Part shown: piece after piece, positions 4,396-5,916 of the stretch | Layout: every line of letters starts with the position of its first letter | How positions within the stretch are numbered: the first letter of the stretch is position 1 | Source: Bacteroidales bacterium | GTDB lineage: Bacteria; Bacteroidota; Bacteroidia; Bacteroidales; Tenuifilaceae | Reading direction: 5' to 3' | NCBI GenBank assembly: GCA_008933525.1 | Contig: WBUV01000221.1 | Location: forward strand, 1-5,916 | DNA: 5,916 nucleotides | Position numbers and translations under genes: made by a program | Notes under the pieces: generated by a model | Database searches by the model: none | Told to the model about the DNA's origin: nothing | The model's input: the letters and a program-made list of their open reading frames with translations, nothing else

Positions 4396-5916
4396 ATGTC
4401 CACATTTAATTGCGATTTTTTGGTGATAGGCTCGGGTATTGGCGGTTTAAGCTATGCCCTTAAGGTTGCGGAGTATGGAAGTGTTATTGTTGTCACCAAA
4501 ACAGGTTTGGATGAAACAAACACTGCGTATGCTCAAGGCGGAATAGCAGCGGTTACTTACGAGCCCGATACAACCGAAAAACATGTTCAGGATACTTTAA
4601 TATGTGGCGATGGTTTATGCAACGAGGCTGTTGTTAGAATGATTGTGGAAGAAGCTCCCGCTCAAATAAACCAACTTATTCAGTGGGGCGCAAAATTTGA
4701 CAGGAAGCCCAATGGACAGTACGATTTAGCCCGTGAAGGCGGACATTCGGAACATAGAATTCTACATCACAAGGACAATACTGGTCACGAAATTCAACGA
4801 GCACTTAGTGAGAAGGCTCGCAAACACCCAAACATTAAACTTTTTGAGAATTTTTTTGCTGTTGAAATTATTACCCAGCACCACTTGGGTTCAATGGTTA
4901 AGCGTGGCGACCCCGATATAACCTGCTTTGGAGCGTATGCTCTCGACTTAAAAACCCAAAAGGTTCATACGTTCCTAAGTAAGGCAACCGTTATGGCTAC
5001 CGGTGGTACTGGTAATATCTACAACAGTACCACCAATCCAACCGTAGCCACAGGCGATGGTATTGCTATGGTATACCGTGCCAAGGGAGAGGTTGAGAAT
5101 ATGGCCTTTGTACAGTTTCACCCAACATCGCTATATAACCCCAGCGAAAAGCCTTCGTTTCTAATCACTGAGGCTATGCGTGGCTTTGGTGCAATTCTAA
5201 AAACCACCGATGGCAAGGAGTTTATGCATAAGTACGATTCCCGCGGCTCACTTGCACCCCGCGATATAGTTGCACGGGCTATTGACAATGAGATGAAGCT
5301 CCGAGGTGAAGACCACGTTTACCTTGATGTTACCTTTAAGAATGCGGCCGAGATAATTAACCATTTTCCCAATATCTACCAAAAATGCTTATCGTTAGGT
5401 ATTGATATAACCAAGGATATGATTCCTGTTGTACCCGCTGCTCACTATATGTGCGGTGGAATTAAGGTTGATATGAATGGAGAATCGACCATACATAGGC
5501 TTTACGCAATTGGCGAATGCTCATCAACAGGGCTACACGGAGCAAACCGACTGGCTTCAAATTCACTTATTGAAGCAATTGTTTATGCCGAGATGGCTGC
5601 ACGCCATTCGTTGTCACATCAAAATTCCTTAAAAATAAATAGCGCAATTCCTGAATGGAACTACGAGGGAACCACACACAACGAGGAGATGGTGCTTATT
5701 ACCCAAAGTTACAGGGAAATGCAGCAAATTATGAGTAGTTACGTGGGAATTGTACGCTCCAACCTACGCTTGGAAAGAGCTTTGAGCCGATTGGAAATTC
5801 TATACCAAGAAACAGAGGAACTCTACAAAAAATCGATACTTACCCAAAAGCTCTGCGAGTTAAGAAATATGATTAATGTAGGATACCTTATTATTCGTTT
5901 TGCACAGAATATGCAC
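4396..5916 (+). CDS. nadB: L-aspartate oxidase NadB (3' end cut by window)
   Basis: This FAD enzyme oxidises L-aspartate to iminoaspartate, which NadA (quinolinate synthase) condenses with dihydroxyacetone phosphate in de novo NAD synthesis in the cytoplasm. The frame is open from the ATG at 4396 to the window end, 507 codons with no stop. E. coli NadB has 540 residues, so probably only about 15-30 are missing. The FAD-binding start is VIGSGIGGL (10-18), followed by TAYAQGGIAAV. Active-site segments are REGGHS with Glu114, FHPTSLYN with His242, APRDIVARAI with Arg289 and VPAAHYMCGG with His350, the last three close to the E. coli catalytic numbering. GECSSTGLHGANRLASNS closes the FAD domain, and the C-terminal helical domain (LRNMINVGYLI) has begun. 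These favour NadB over the related SdhA/FrdA. It has its own promoter. nadA and nadC, often adjacent in Bacteroidota, would be to the right if present. Confidence 0.96.
   Translation, partial: MSTFNCDFLVIGSGIGGLSYALKVAEYGSVIVVTKTGLDETNTAYAQGGIAAVTYEPDTTEKHVQDTLICGDGLCNEAVVRMIVEEAPAQINQLIQWGAKFDRKPNGQYDLAREGGHSEHRILHHKDNTGHEIQRALSEKARKHPNIKLFENFFAVEIITQHHLGSMVKRGDPDITCFGAYALDLKTQKVHTFLSKATVMATGGTGNIYNSTTNPTVATGDGIAMVYRAKGEVENMAFVQFHPTSLYNPSEKPSFLITEAMRGFGAILKTTDGKEFMHKYDSRGSLAPRDIVARAIDNEMKLRGEDHVYLDVTFKNAAEIINHFPNIYQKCLSLGIDITKDMIPVVPAAHYMCGGIKVDMNGESTIHRLYAIGECSSTGLHGANRLASNSLIEAIVYAEMAARHSLSHQNSLKINSAIPEWNYEGTTHNEEMVLITQSYREMQQIMSSYVGIVRSNLRLERALSRLEILYQETEELYKKSILTQKLCELRNMINVGYLIIRFAQNMH

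Noticed and set aside
4733..4921. Plus-strand open frame of 62 codons inside nadB
   Set aside because: It is an out-of-frame shadow of nadB, whose own frame carries the conserved REGGHS active-site segment here.
1..5916. Defence system, mobile element, CRISPR or RNA gene
   Set aside because: All coding space is occupied by housekeeping or envelope genes. I saw no direct-repeat arrays, transposase motifs, tRNA-like cloverleaf or long terminal repeats on either strand.

Overview
The window looks like ordinary chromosome from a member of the Bacteroidota, probably close to the Bacteroidales. Four things point that way: AT-rich intergenic DNA with almost no Shine-Dalgarno sites, secretion signals ending in A-x-A followed by Gln, a lysine exporter split into two genes, and a near-perfect Bacteroidota promoter (TTTG, 19 bases, TAnnTTTG) before nadB. 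I see no tRNA, rRNA, CRISPR array, insertion sequence or phage gene, and no gene-free stretch longer than 200 bases.

Layout. At the left edge is the 3' part of a plus-strand gene for an exported transglutaminase-like protein, probably a lipoprotein (1-845). It converges on a minus-strand block. Read in its own direction, that block runs: split lysine exporter lysO (3373-3098, then 3098-2496), a small secreted NTF2-like / lumazine-binding-type protein (2414-1977), a strong hairpin terminator (1953-1928), then a secreted coiled-coil M23 (LytM) endopeptidase (1819-890). A 195-base divergent spacer (3374-3568) separates lysO from the plus-strand genes: a PHP-family histidinol-phosphatase-like enzyme (3569-4342), then nadB, encoding L-aspartate oxidase (4396 to the right edge, its last residues missing).

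How the genes relate. The right half is amino-acid and cofactor metabolism: lysine export, a histidinol-phosphate-type phosphatase, and the first step of de novo NAD synthesis from aspartate. The left half is cell-envelope work: a peptidoglycan endopeptidase, a transglutaminase-fold lipoprotein and a small exported protein. nadB appears to have its own promoter, so its position behind the phosphatase does not require a shared operon. I found no convincing new multi-gene system. The points most worth a second look are the split lysO with visibly repeated halves, the 11-residue repeats in the M23 protein, the paired dyads upstream of that gene, and the misplaced start of the transglutaminase-like gene.
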